A stretch of 64,000 nt of DNA from Mikania micrantha (lineage: Eukaryota > Streptophyta > Magnoliopsida > Asterales > Asteraceae): contig CM018695.1 of NCBI GenBank assembly GCA_009363875.1, positions 13,798,755 through 13,862,754 of the forward strand, written 5' to 3'. The number at the start of each line of letters is the position of its first letter. Positions within the stretch are counted from its first letter, which is position 1. Under the pieces are notes generated by a model that saw only the letters and a program-made list of their open reading frames with translations, ran no database searches and was not told where the DNA came from. Below are positions 42,301 through 51,934 of this stretch, piece by piece. The translations under genes were made by a program, and so were the position numbers.

Positions 42301-43448
42301 TCATGCGAATAATGATGTTCCTTCGGCCCATGAAGTCATTCGTACGGATCCATTCGTCCCATGACCCATTCGACCGAATGGTAATAACTGATATTCATTC
42401 GACCATGGTGTTGTTTCACATTTCCATTCGCACGTCTGTGGCTAGGTGTTTTCGTAGGTTCCTAACTAGTTGTAAACTTATTTCGTGCAACTCCTAAAGA
42501 TTTTGAGAGTTTGGAACCGACCGAACAGTGGGGTCGAACAAGAGTGGAAAAAACTTTAAAATCGTGACTTGGAGCTTGATTTTACCTCGTTTTTGGTGGT
42601 TCCAAGCTCGGATCCCTTGTACTTTCACGATCTACACGATGTTGTGGTCGTTTTGACACCAAAATCACACAATTTGGTGGAGATTTGATGTTTCTAGGGT
42701 TTTAAATTTTAGAGAGAGAGTTTAGAGAGAGAAAGTGATGGGAGAGAGAGAGGGAAATGGTAGGTGAGGTGAAATGAATGGCATTTAATGCCATTTCATT
42801 GTCTAAGTCCTTCGGGTGTATTAGGGTTCGTTCGGTTTCGCTCGGTTTCGCGTAAACGTGTCGGTTTTCGGTCTTCTTCCTACGAAACATTACGATTTTA
42901 AAGATAGAGTGTATTAATTTAATTTAGGTGGTAATTCCTAATAAATTAACTAATATCTTCTGTTTATTTTTAAAATTCTGAAAACGTTAAATTTAACTGT
43001 TTAATCGAATCGTGCAGTTTTCGCGCGTATTCGTTCAGATCGTCACCCGTACGAACACGACAACAACTGTACTTTTCGATGTGATTTTCTAATTATCAGA
43101 CATCATTCATAACGTTAAACTTCCAGATATATTCGTGCGCATCGCCACCCACACGAATATTCCGTCAATTTAATGTTCACTTAACGACGTTCGTTATTGT
43201 TTTGTTCTGTAAGATCTCACATACGTTTATATATAATAAGGTCCTAACTAACATTCACATAATAGTTCCGTGTTGTCAGATGAATTTCTGACTGTTAAAC
43301 CATGGATTTGCATATGTTTATGAAATAAATGTGTAATATTTCTGTGTCAAACAACAAATGATGATAGTATACATGTAATACACATAGTTCATACCTGAGT
43401 TACTGTACACGTCACTGTTCCGGTTACGTTTCTGGCACTGATGTTACA
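39349..43448 (-). repeat. Element C 5' LTR (4.1 kb)
   Basis: Full-length partner of 9202-13328, with the same termini, TATA doubling (39846-39854 and 40058-40066), AGTTCTTTGAAA cluster (about 40785-40920) and CATTCG segment (about 42190-42430). Next to the primer site on one side and the target duplication on the other, it marks the 5' end of element C. Confidence 0.92.
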
Positions 43449-43453
43449 TACAG
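43449..43453. repeat. Target site duplication of element C, right
   Basis: TACAG directly after the C terminus GATGTTACA; compare TACAA at 9197-9201. Confidence 0.65.
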
Positions 43454-44381
43454 TTTCATGTAGTCCATGAGTTTCGAGTACTTGGGGTACTTCGTGAACT
43501 CTTGGATCTTCGTGTACATGGATACTTAGTGAATTTCAAGTCTTTCAAAGACTTAGCTAAGATTCGAGAACTTAAAAGAGTGAACTAGTAAGATATGAGG
43601 AGTTGGAATAAATTCTAAGTCTAAGAACGTAATGTAATAGAACGATGTACTGATGTAGGTTCTTAACTCTTAACTAAGGAGTTCGGCTAAGAGGACAAGA
43701 AGCTACTATCAGGTGAGTTTTATATGCCCTACCTTAACATGTTATCTGTGACAATGTTTTGGGATGGCATACATGTTGTTTAAATGTTATGATATTAATG
43801 AACTATGATTAATGATTGATGATATGCCGTGATGATGTATGCATGATAAATGATATTTATGATGATTATGCATGAGAATATGCTAACTATGACGAATGAA
43901 TGACTATGTATATGATGATGACAACTATGATGATAGTTATATGATGACATGTTATGATGAATTCCTAAATTGTTAATTTAAAATGACATGATGTTAACAA
44001 TGCTAGTATGATATGTTTATGATATGATGTGGTCCTATACTGTTAGGACAGAATGATATGATGTTAAGATTCTAGTATGATATGTTTGTGATGCAAAAAT
44101 GTATGATATCATGATATGATGCTAGCATGATATGTATATGATTCTAGGAAGTTATGATGATATGATGAAATGATGCTTGCATGACATGATATGATGAATC
44201 CTATGTTATTAGGACAAAGTTATGATGTTATGATAAGATACTTTCATGAATTTCCTATAATGCCATGATGCCTATGATGAATGATGATATAATGCTAGTA
44301 TATCATGTATGACGAATGGATTATATTCCCATACTTGTTATGGGATATGTATGAATGATGTTTTAGTACTTGTGCTGGAAA

Positions 44382-44634
44382 GGAATGAAAGTCAGCCTAA
44401 CTATAACAGGGTATGAAAGTCAACCTGACTATAAGAAGGTATGCAAGTCAACCTAACTATAACAGGTTATGATTGTCAACCTGGCTATAACAGGGTATGA
44501 GAGTCAACCCTGACTATAACAGGGTATGAGAGTCAACCTGACTATAACATGGTATGAAAGTAAACCTGACTACAACAGAGTATGAGAGTCAACCTGACTA
44601 TAATAGGGTATGAGAGCGAACCTGACTATAATAG
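44382..44634 (+). repeat. 28 bp minisatellite, nine units, in LTR B
   Basis: Units are of the form GGTATGAGAGTCAACCTGAC followed by TATAACAG. Nine consecutive copies are counted, eight of 28 bp and one of 29 bp, with scattered substitutions. There are no spacers between units. Confidence 0.85.
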
Positions 44635-44692
44635 TGTATGAAGCCTTGTGTCGACATAAGCCCACTGTTCATGTTGATAACAATGATTGTAC

Positions 44693-44724
<32 letters not shown>
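44693..44724. repeat. (GAT)n microsatellite
   Basis: About ten uninterrupted GAT units within LTR B. Confidence 0.9.
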
Positions 44725-44725
<1 letters not shown>

Positions 44726-45074
44726 GTTTATGTGCTAAGGTTTATGTTAATGAGATGATGTATATGTAAATGATGCTTTTACTCACTAAATGTTTATGAC
44801 GTTTTACTATAACTAGAACTCACCAGCGTAAGCTGACATTTTAGCATGTATGTGAGGGTTAAAGCCAAGATAAGAGGATGCTCGGAGCTCGTGCATAGGA
44901 TTAGAGATCCGGTGGTGTTGGCAATCACAAATGTTTTGATACAATCTATTTCTATATACTTTGTATTTGACAATATTTTAATTTTCGTTGCATCTTTATG
45001 AAAGTTTTTAGTTTAAGAGCTAAGCGTTAAGATAAAAACCAACCTCTGTGAGGCACTCGGGATCGGGTCTCACA

Positions 45075-47854
45075 TGACATGTGTTCACTCTTTATATTCT
45101 TTTATTATAATAAGGATTTTATTATAATAAAGATAGAATAAAGAAGATTAAAAAAAATATCTTTATTTTTTATTTAAACAATAAAACATTTTTTCCTCGT
45201 TTTTTTAATAAATGAAACTGGTGATCGACTTATTGTTAAATTTTTATATGTTTACCCAAACCCTTTTAACAAAAAGTAAAGAGTAGAAATCAAATTAAAG
45301 TACGGGTATAACTTGCAACAATAAAATATTCTGATTCTAAAACCTATTTTTCTTTTTTGTTGTTTTCTTGTATACAAATTAACTCTAAGTAGAAGAATCC
45401 CATGTCCTCGAACTTGCATACAAAGAAAGATATATTTGGTCACCTCTCTTGTAATCCGATTTCACAATCAACAGCTAGAACGGAGGAGCTCGGGCTCTCT
45501 TCTATTATGGTTATTCTTCTCCACCCCTCTCTTGTTAATTATTTTTTAATATTTATGTGAACCACATGCATATTATCTATCCAGTTTTGAATTCATATAT
45601 TACATTAACTAGCCTTATGTTGTGTATCACATGAAGTTGTATAAAAAATAAGCATTACAAAATAATCAATAATAAAACATAGATATAAAAGTAACATAAA
45701 ATTTTTAACATTTAAAAAAAAATGAAAATGAATGTATAGTAAATCTTTAAACAATTCTTTAAATTGTTCAAATGAGATTTGAAAATTTTGAATTTTTTGA
45801 ATTAGAGACTGAAAATGGAAAGTTTGAAATCATTACATTTTTATTAATATTTAAAAAAATGAATATTAGTTTTTATTTAATTTGAAAGATTGATTTAATT
45901 GTATGAAATGAAAATAATTTTTAAATTTGTAAAATATGCAATATAGATAGAATAAAAAGACATCACGTTACAAAGGTTATGTAAATAATCTAGAAAAACA
46001 TCATGTGTTATAATGTTAAATGTTTTATTATATATTATAGGATGTTAAATTAACGGGATGGAGTTCAAATAAACAGTCGTATATTAAAATAAGTTAGTTT
46101 CATTTGAGGTTAAGGATCTTATATAAATTATAACGAATTGGTTTAAAAGTTTGTTGTTAAATAACTTGTTAAAGGTATAACTAGTAATTTTCCGTAGACT
46201 TTCAAACGGTTTATCGTTGAAGTTCTTGTTTAAAGCCGTTTTTATACTAAAATTTTGTTTTATATATCTTTGTCGCTACCTTAGTACAACTTGCGGTTAA
46301 CATACGTGTTCGATTTTTACTAATTTAATAATGACCTCACATCCGAGTAAACATTATATGTATATACACGGAGGGATATTTTAAAAATGATCAAAATCTT
46401 AAAAAATGTACGAAAACACAAGAATGATACACGTGTATTTTAGTTTAAAGGGTATAAACATTAACACATAAATAAAGGCTTAACATTCAAGTCACATGTA
46501 AGTTTTACCAAAATTTTTAAACGTATGTAACTATTTTATACGTTAACATTTTTTAAACGTAAGTTTCACCAAAATTTTTAAACGTATGTAACTATTTTAT
46601 ACATAAATGAAGGCTTAACATTCAAGTCACATGTAAGTTCTTGACAAATTGTGTTTTAAGGCATTTTTGAATTACATAATTTCACATTTGACGTTTTTTG
46701 AACTATGTAATTGTTTTATGGCGTTTTTGAGCAATAAAAAACATGATGTTCTAAACTTTGTAATTTTACACATGGTGTTTTTGAACCACGTAATTTTACA
46801 CATGACGCGTTTTTTATTGTTTAATTTAAGTGTAAAATATCATGTGTAAACTACTAAAACACGATGTTCATATTAACAACAAAACGTATAGCATAAAGAC
46901 ATCATGTGCAAACCTCAAAAAAAATGCAAAATCCGAAAATGTACGTCTGAAAACATACATAATTATAACCAATGAAAATCATCATATACGAACTTAACAC
47001 ATATATGTAAAACCTAAAAACACCATAAACATATTTAATACACCATATATTGACATTTTACTTTAAAACACCATGTATAAAATGTTTATAAAACTGGGTG
47101 TTTTTGTTTTATTGTGTTTTTCGAATGTTTATAACACCTAGCGATGTATGGTGTTTTTAGTGTTCAAAAACATCATAAAATACCCGGTTTTAGTTTCATG
47201 AATATTCGAACACAAAAACATCATAAAATGCTAACACCAAAAGCACAATAAAATATCTTGAAAAAACTCCAAAAATAATAAAATATTTCGAAAAAACACC
47301 ATAAAATTATGTTAAAAAACACCACGTACAAAGTTAGGTGTTTACGGTGTTTTTGGTTTTCAAAAAAAACCATAAAATGCCCTTCTTTTAGTTTCATTAA
47401 TAAACAAACACCAAAAAATACCATAAAATGTTAAAAACTTAAACACCATAAAATATCGTTAAAAATAACATAAAACATACAAATGCGTAAAAAAACACCA
47501 TAAAAGATCAGTTACATTTATTTAGAAAAACACCATAAAACATACGGTTTATGAAACCCAGTTTAGGTTGTTATTTTAATTTTTAAAAAAAATATTAATA
47601 TTATACTTGTTAGAAAGATAAATAAATGCTCGATTTTAGGGTATCATTTGTTTTAAAAAATTCTGGCGTATGAAAATGAACGCGACTTGCATGTGCATGT
47701 CTTTGGCTATATCTTCTCATTTTACCCCTACTAACGGTTTTAACTTATAATTATTTACAAAAATACCACCAGATTAATCTTAACCACAAAACCAAGTGAT
47801 CTAATGGTTGAGACCTCTTCTTAGACTTTTTAGTGATTTTATCCTTTTTATCCA

Positions 47855-47859
<5 letters not shown>
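45075..47859. other. AT-rich gene-free stretch
   Basis: No transposon protein, host ORF or RNA gene is supported. The short ORFs are AT-rich chance frames. The part from about 46640 is a degenerate repeat field, listed separately. The rest (45075-46640) shows only A- and T-runs. Confidence 0.5.
46640..47560. repeat. Degenerate field of GTGTTTTTGAA / AAACACCATAAAAT motifs
   Basis: The left part (46650-46840) reads repeated GTAATTTTACACATG and GGTGTTTTTGAAC. The right part (46900-47560) reads the opposite sense, AAACACCATAAAAT, many times. A block with TAGTTTCAT(T/G)AATA and CATAAAATGC recurs at about 47171-47225 and 47371-47428. It is possibly a decayed foldback element; the family is unknown. 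Confidence 0.45.

Positions 47860-47889
<30 letters not shown>
47860..47889. repeat. (TA)n tract flanking the foldback MITE
   Basis: A TA run of about 14 units ends where the MITE arm begins. A shorter CTATATATATAG follows the other end (48229-48240). Confidence 0.85.
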
Positions 47890-47893
<4 letters not shown>

Positions 47894-48229
47894 AGGATAA
47901 AAAATAACTCACCCTTAAAGAGATAACTCTAAATAACCCGTCAAAATCAAGCCAAATTTTCGAATTTTTTTAACATCAATTTAAACACATTTAGAACACT
48001 TTCTTATTTTATGAGTTTGCGTAAATTCGTCACCGTTTGAGAGTTAACATTGTTAACTGTAAGTGTAAAATTTTAAAACTTACAACGATGTTAACTCTCA
48101 AACGATGACGAATTTACGCAAACTCATAAAATAAGAAAGTGTTCTAAATGTGTTTACAATGATGTTAAAAAAATTCAAAAATTTGGCTTGATCTTGATGG
48201 GTTATGGGTTATTTTTTATCCTTCCCCTC
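47890..48229. mobile_element. Foldback MITE with ~160 bp terminal inverted repeats
   Basis: The left arm begins GAGAAGGATAAAAAATAAC and the right arm ends GTTATTTTTTATCCTTCCCC. The arms pair almost base for base across about 160 bp (AAGCCAAATTTT, ACACATTTAGAACACTTTCT and ATGAGTTTGCGTAAATTCGT are all mirrored), leaving a loop of about 25 bp at 48055-48085. The left arm has a small extra segment near 47915-47930. TA-rich flanks suggest a TA target. It has no coding capacity and would depend on a transposase from elsewhere. Confidence 0.88.
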
Positions 48230-50212
48230 TATATATATAGGGAGAGAATCAAATGTTAACCCTTGCTTATAGCGTTAACCCTTGTTTATAGCGTTAACCC
48301 GTTAACCTTGTCAAAAAACGTCCGAATCTTTGAATTTTTTTTCGTGGCCTTTATTATACATAAAATGGAGGATTTCTTTTTTGAGCTTTTGCTAAAATTT
48401 TAATTTGAAATATTGAAATTAAATATGTGATATACATTGACCCGCATTAAATTTTAATGATTTCTTTATTTAAAATCTAATTTTTTTTTATTAAGGTTTA
48501 ATTTGTATTAGATATTTATTTTCAATAATTCAAATTAACAACTCACATATTATTTAAGGATTTTCTGTCTAATATTGGTTTTCAAATGATACAAACCCTG
48601 TGTTTATATATATATGTATGTATATAGTGTGTGTGTGTCTGTGTGGGAAGAGAGAGAGGATGAAACATTTGACAAAACATAAGAAACTACACATATTATT
48701 TTATTATTATTCATTTTTACTATTAAATATATAATATTTTAATTATTTAACTCTTGTAATACATGTATATTAGCAAATTTTTTTGTAGAAAAATGATAAA
48801 ACAAATATTTTAATGCAAAACAAACTCTTAGAAAAGAATGATATTCTTATTTTATTACCTAAAGTAATGATTTATATAGAATATTTATCGTATTTTATCT
48901 TAAATTTTGTAATATCTAAATATTTAATTAATCATCATTTAATAGAAAATTTTTATCCTATAAATTGAATAGAAAATTTATTAAGTTGAAATTTCTTTAA
49001 ATTTCATTATTGATTTTATAAATAAAAGAAGTTAAAGTAATATTTTTATTTAAATAAAAACGATGAATATAAGGTTAACATTTAACACACGATATGTTTT
49101 TTAATTGGTTATTATTAGTAGGATAAATGATTTCATTTAACTTGATTGAAAATGATCATATCTAAAACTTTAGTTTGATTGATATTTTAGCCACTAAATT
49201 TTTCTAGCAACGATTATACCACATTATTCCTTGATATGGGTTGTACTGGTCATATTAGTAATATCAATATTATTTGATTGTTTTTGTTAATATTATTATT
49301 ATTACGAAAAGAAGGAAAATGCAACAACATGACTTTTCCTACAATTGACAATCATTGCATGAACAATTTGTTTCTCCAAATATCACCTCGTAACCACTGT
49401 CTCCAATTACCTCTACATACATTGTGATAGTTAGGCAATCCGTAGTGAGGCATGACTCCCACCGCATGATAGGCTTCAAGCACCTATCACGCCCCCACCC
49501 CTACTATACCATCGGCATGAAGACTACGTGAGGACACCAACACACCACGTGAAAGGGGAAGAAAAGGGAAAAAGGAGGCGTGATGGGGCCTTTATTAGTG
49601 GGTAATGACAACACATTTGATGATGATTTTGAGTAATGATGGGTGATGGTGTTGGTTGTTTATGAGGCGCTTATATCAAGAGATAGTGATGTGATTATTA
49701 CAAATAGTCTTATAGTAATCACATACAACAATTACTTTTTTATTTTTTAATTTTATTTTCGAAGGGAGTGATTATTTACACATCGAAATTTTATATTTTT
49801 ACACACATCAAACCTATACGCTTCGTATAAGGAGTAGAACAACTGATGACACCTTGTTTTCATGCAGCCTATATACAACGTTCAAGGCTGTACGTAGTGT
49901 ATACCTCATCACATCCGCAACCTCAAATTCCCTGACATGACTATGTTGTACGCCCCGTATTTCACTATACAAGGTGTATAGGTTGGCTTATAATTCCTCA
50001 CTTCCCTTTCTTCTTCTTTTTAAAGCCTATACCTGAAGCCGACTCCTCTAGTAACTTTGGATGCAGAAACCCTAATGTCAGATCAATCGCCAACACGTAA
50101 GCCTCGCCATATATAGCTCCGTGGTGCTACATGTGATAGTAGCTAGCAAAATACTCATCAATGCAAACGCGAGCTAGCAGGTTGTGCCAATAATAAAACA
50201 ATATAGGTAAAA
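48230..50212. other. AT-rich gene-free stretch
   Basis: At 48240 GGGAGAGAATCAAATGTTAACC follows TATATATAG, with a doubled TTATAGCGTTAACCC just inside, like the end of another TA-targeted MITE; no matching second end was found. 48600-48655 is a TA/TG/GA simple-sequence patch. 49440-49570 is a less AT-rich patch of unknown origin. 49800-49990 has several CGTATA/TATACG words. No gene is supported. Confidence 0.45.
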
Positions 50213-50254
50213 TAAATCAGTCCTAGATACTATATACCTAAGACTGATATATCA
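50213..50254. repeat. 42 bp direct repeat, copy 1
   Basis: Identical to 50418-50459. Each copy is itself an imperfect palindrome (ATCAGTCCTAG ... CTAAGACTGAT). Confidence 0.8.
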
Positions 50255-50417
50255 ACCTAATAAAGTTAGTTACTAGTTAACTATAATTCCATAAATGTTA
50301 TAATATTATTATCACAACATAATTTAAAATACAATAACTGTTAATACTTGTCCTTAAAGATTATGTGTCACTAAAATTAACCAAACATAAATCAGTCCTT
50401 AATAAAATAAGGAATAA

Positions 50418-50459
50418 TAAATCAGTCCTAGATACTATATACCTAAGACTGATATATCA
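50418..50459. repeat. 42 bp direct repeat, copy 2
   Basis: Identical to 50213-50254, 205 bp downstream. A partial third word AAATCAGTCCTTA lies near 50390. Confidence 0.8.
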
Positions 50460-50504
50460 GTCACCAATAATTTAATCTCCTATGACCACTTTTTTTTTTG
50501 TATT

Positions 50505-50700
50505 GTGTTGATCTGATGCAACTCTAAATCAATGTGAGGTACGTGGGACATCACGATCCTTAAGGATTTTTTTCTAGAGAAAAGAGAGAATGTCTCTTGA
50601 AGTCAATTCCCTCTTTTTGAGTGAAAATCTTTGCAACCCATCTCGCTTTGTAGTGTTCAATGTTCCCATTCGCATGAAGTTTCGTTTTGAACACCCATTT
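50505..50700 (-). pseudogene. Element E reverse transcriptase N-terminal scrap
   Basis: On the minus strand KWVFKTKLHANGNIEHYKAR is followed by WVAKIFTQKEGIDFKRHSLF, the start of copia RT (K-W-V-F-K-T-K and Q-K-E-G-I-D). Frameshifts follow, with a DLELHQ-like word near 50515, and the text ends in an A/T run. The catalytic Asp box is absent. Confidence 0.75.
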
Positions 50701-50965
50701 AGATCTTACGAGTTTTACTATATTGGGTAATTATAACAAATGACAAAAAATATATTACTTTCATGAGGTCAAGATTGTCAATCATAGCTTTATTTGATTC
50801 AGAAAACTGATCACTAGTAACTACTTTATGAAAAGAGGTAAGTCTGCCATTACAATGAGAAACATAAAAACCATCAATGTCCAACTTTGGTCCTGAAACT
50901 AGATTCCTAGAAATTTCCGGAGTATATAAGCTTTCATAAAGTTTAATACATAATCTAGTTTTCAT
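50699..50965 (-). pseudogene. Element E pre-integrase fragment
   Basis: The minus-strand frame includes TRLCIKLYESLYTPEISRNL and VSGPKLDIDGFYVSHCNGRL, the GAG-pre-integrase region after copia protease. The zinc part and core that should follow are absent; RT text comes next. Upstream (50970-51150), WWFDSGS-type protease text is barely readable through stops. Confidence 0.65.
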
Positions 50966-51150
50966 TTTTAATTCTTAGGTTCCCACCGGCTCAACAGATA
51001 GTTCCTTCCATCTCCAAGCTTATGTGTTACTTTGGTTTCTTTCCAACTTCCGGATTGTAACGAATGCATGTGTAGAATTGGTCACATGAACCATAGAACC
51101 AGAGTCAAACCACCATGTGTTAGTTAGAACATTTAAATTAAAGGACTGAG

Positions 51151-51771
51151 TTATCGTATTAAGATGATTACCTCTTTTAGCCAATCAATCCTTGAAGTTA
51201 GGGCAATTTTCATCTTATGTCCCACCTTCCGACAGGACTTGAAGAAAGGCTTGCCATTGGAATTGTTAGAGTTGGAAGAAGCACCTATATTAGATTTAGG
51301 AACCTTAGAAGCATCCTTTTTAGAGACATGGTTTTTCCGTTTTCTTTTAACCAGCATCCATCAGGTAAGCAACATCAGGTTTCTTGAGCTTTGATGTTTT
51401 TCATCTTATACGCACATAGAAATCAACTCATGCATTATCCATTTTCCTTTATGGGTGTCATAATTGATTTAGAAGGCTTCATAAGTTGCAGGAATAGAAG
51501 TCACAATAAAATGAACCAATAAACCATCACTGATCTTCATGTCTAATCCATTGTACGAAAAGAAGATTTCTTTTAACTTGTGGAATGTGTAGCATGCTTT
51601 AAATAGAAAGGGTTTTATTTGGTTAATCGAAAAAAAAGTGGAACCTATATGCAGAATAGGTAATCCATTTCCATTAACCACAAGAAGTCCTTTGTTACCT
51701 AAATAAAGGCCAACATTGTTGATGCCATTGAGATAAGGTGTTACATGACTATTTGCACGAGTTTCTTGCAA
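51151..51771 (-). pseudogene. Element E chimeric protease/gag segment
   Basis: 51469-51771 is one open frame that starts as copia protease text (NSHVTPYLNGINNVGLYLGN, then VVNGNGLPILHIGS). It switches near 51565 to gag text (YNGLDMKISDGLLVHFIVTS, then IPATYEAF), which belongs upstream of a protease. 51151-51357 continues with the second gag: basic KRKRKNHVSKKDASKVPKSN, SNSNNSNGKPFFK and a damaged knuckle CRKVGHKM. The protease-before-gag order within one frame marks a join between two different copia copies. Confidence 0.65.
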
Positions 51772-51934
51772 CCTAGATGAAGATGTTTGTGAGCGATGAT
51801 TAGAAAAGTTTGCTTGTGAAGCGTTTCGTGGTTGACGAAATGTTGTTTGATCAGGATTAGGGAATTAAGAAGGAACATGCCTGGCACCACACCTGTTGAG
51901 CACTACGTAGACATTCGGTGGCTTTGCGTTTTCT

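Larger units (their letters stand above)
9202..43448 (-). mobile_element. Element C: minus-strand Tekay-like chromovirus with 4.1 kb LTRs, hosting element D
   Basis: Two long copies of the same LTR (9202-13328 and 39349-43448), both starting TGTCACACC and ending GATGTTACA on the + strand, bracket the unit. A polypurine tract abuts the left LTR and a primer site abuts the right one, so the element reads on the minus strand. Protein order on the minus strand is gag (scrambled), protease, RT, RNase H, integrase, chromodomain. The flanks TACAA/TACAG support one insertion event into the LTR of B. Element D and rearranged LTR/gag pieces inflate it to 34 kb. Confidence 0.88.
6177..45074 (+). mobile_element. 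Element B: 5'-truncated chromovirus, 3' LTR split by element C
   Basis: The order RT (end), RNase H, integrase, C-terminal tail, polypurine tract, LTR on the + strand defines a Ty3/gypsy element. It begins abruptly within RT at 6177, so the 5' LTR, gag, protease and most of RT are gone. Its LTR starts at 8458, is interrupted at 9201 by element C, and resumes after the target duplication at 43454. It ends at about 45074 (GGGTCTCACA). The LTR adds up to about 2.4 kb. B is the oldest layer of this nest. Confidence 0.8.
43454..45074 (+). repeat. Element B 3' LTR, second part
   Basis: It resumes with the TTCGAGTAC/TTCGTGAAC/TTCGTGTAC style seen before 9201. A long GATGATATG-rich stretch (about 43780-44340), a 28 bp minisatellite, a (GAT)n run and CACTCGGGATCGGGTCTCACA follow. 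The latter is taken as the LTR end at 45074. The inverted match to the start (TGTAACACC) is weak, so this end is approximate. Confidence 0.6.

Noticed and set aside
44382..44634. Regular 28 bp repeats that could suggest a CRISPR array
   Set aside because: The units are directly adjacent with no spacers, they drift in sequence, and the context is a plant LTR.
47221..47424. Phe-rich minus-strand ORF that looks membrane-like
   Set aside because: It arises from the AAACACCATAAAAT repeat field read in antisense; low complexity.
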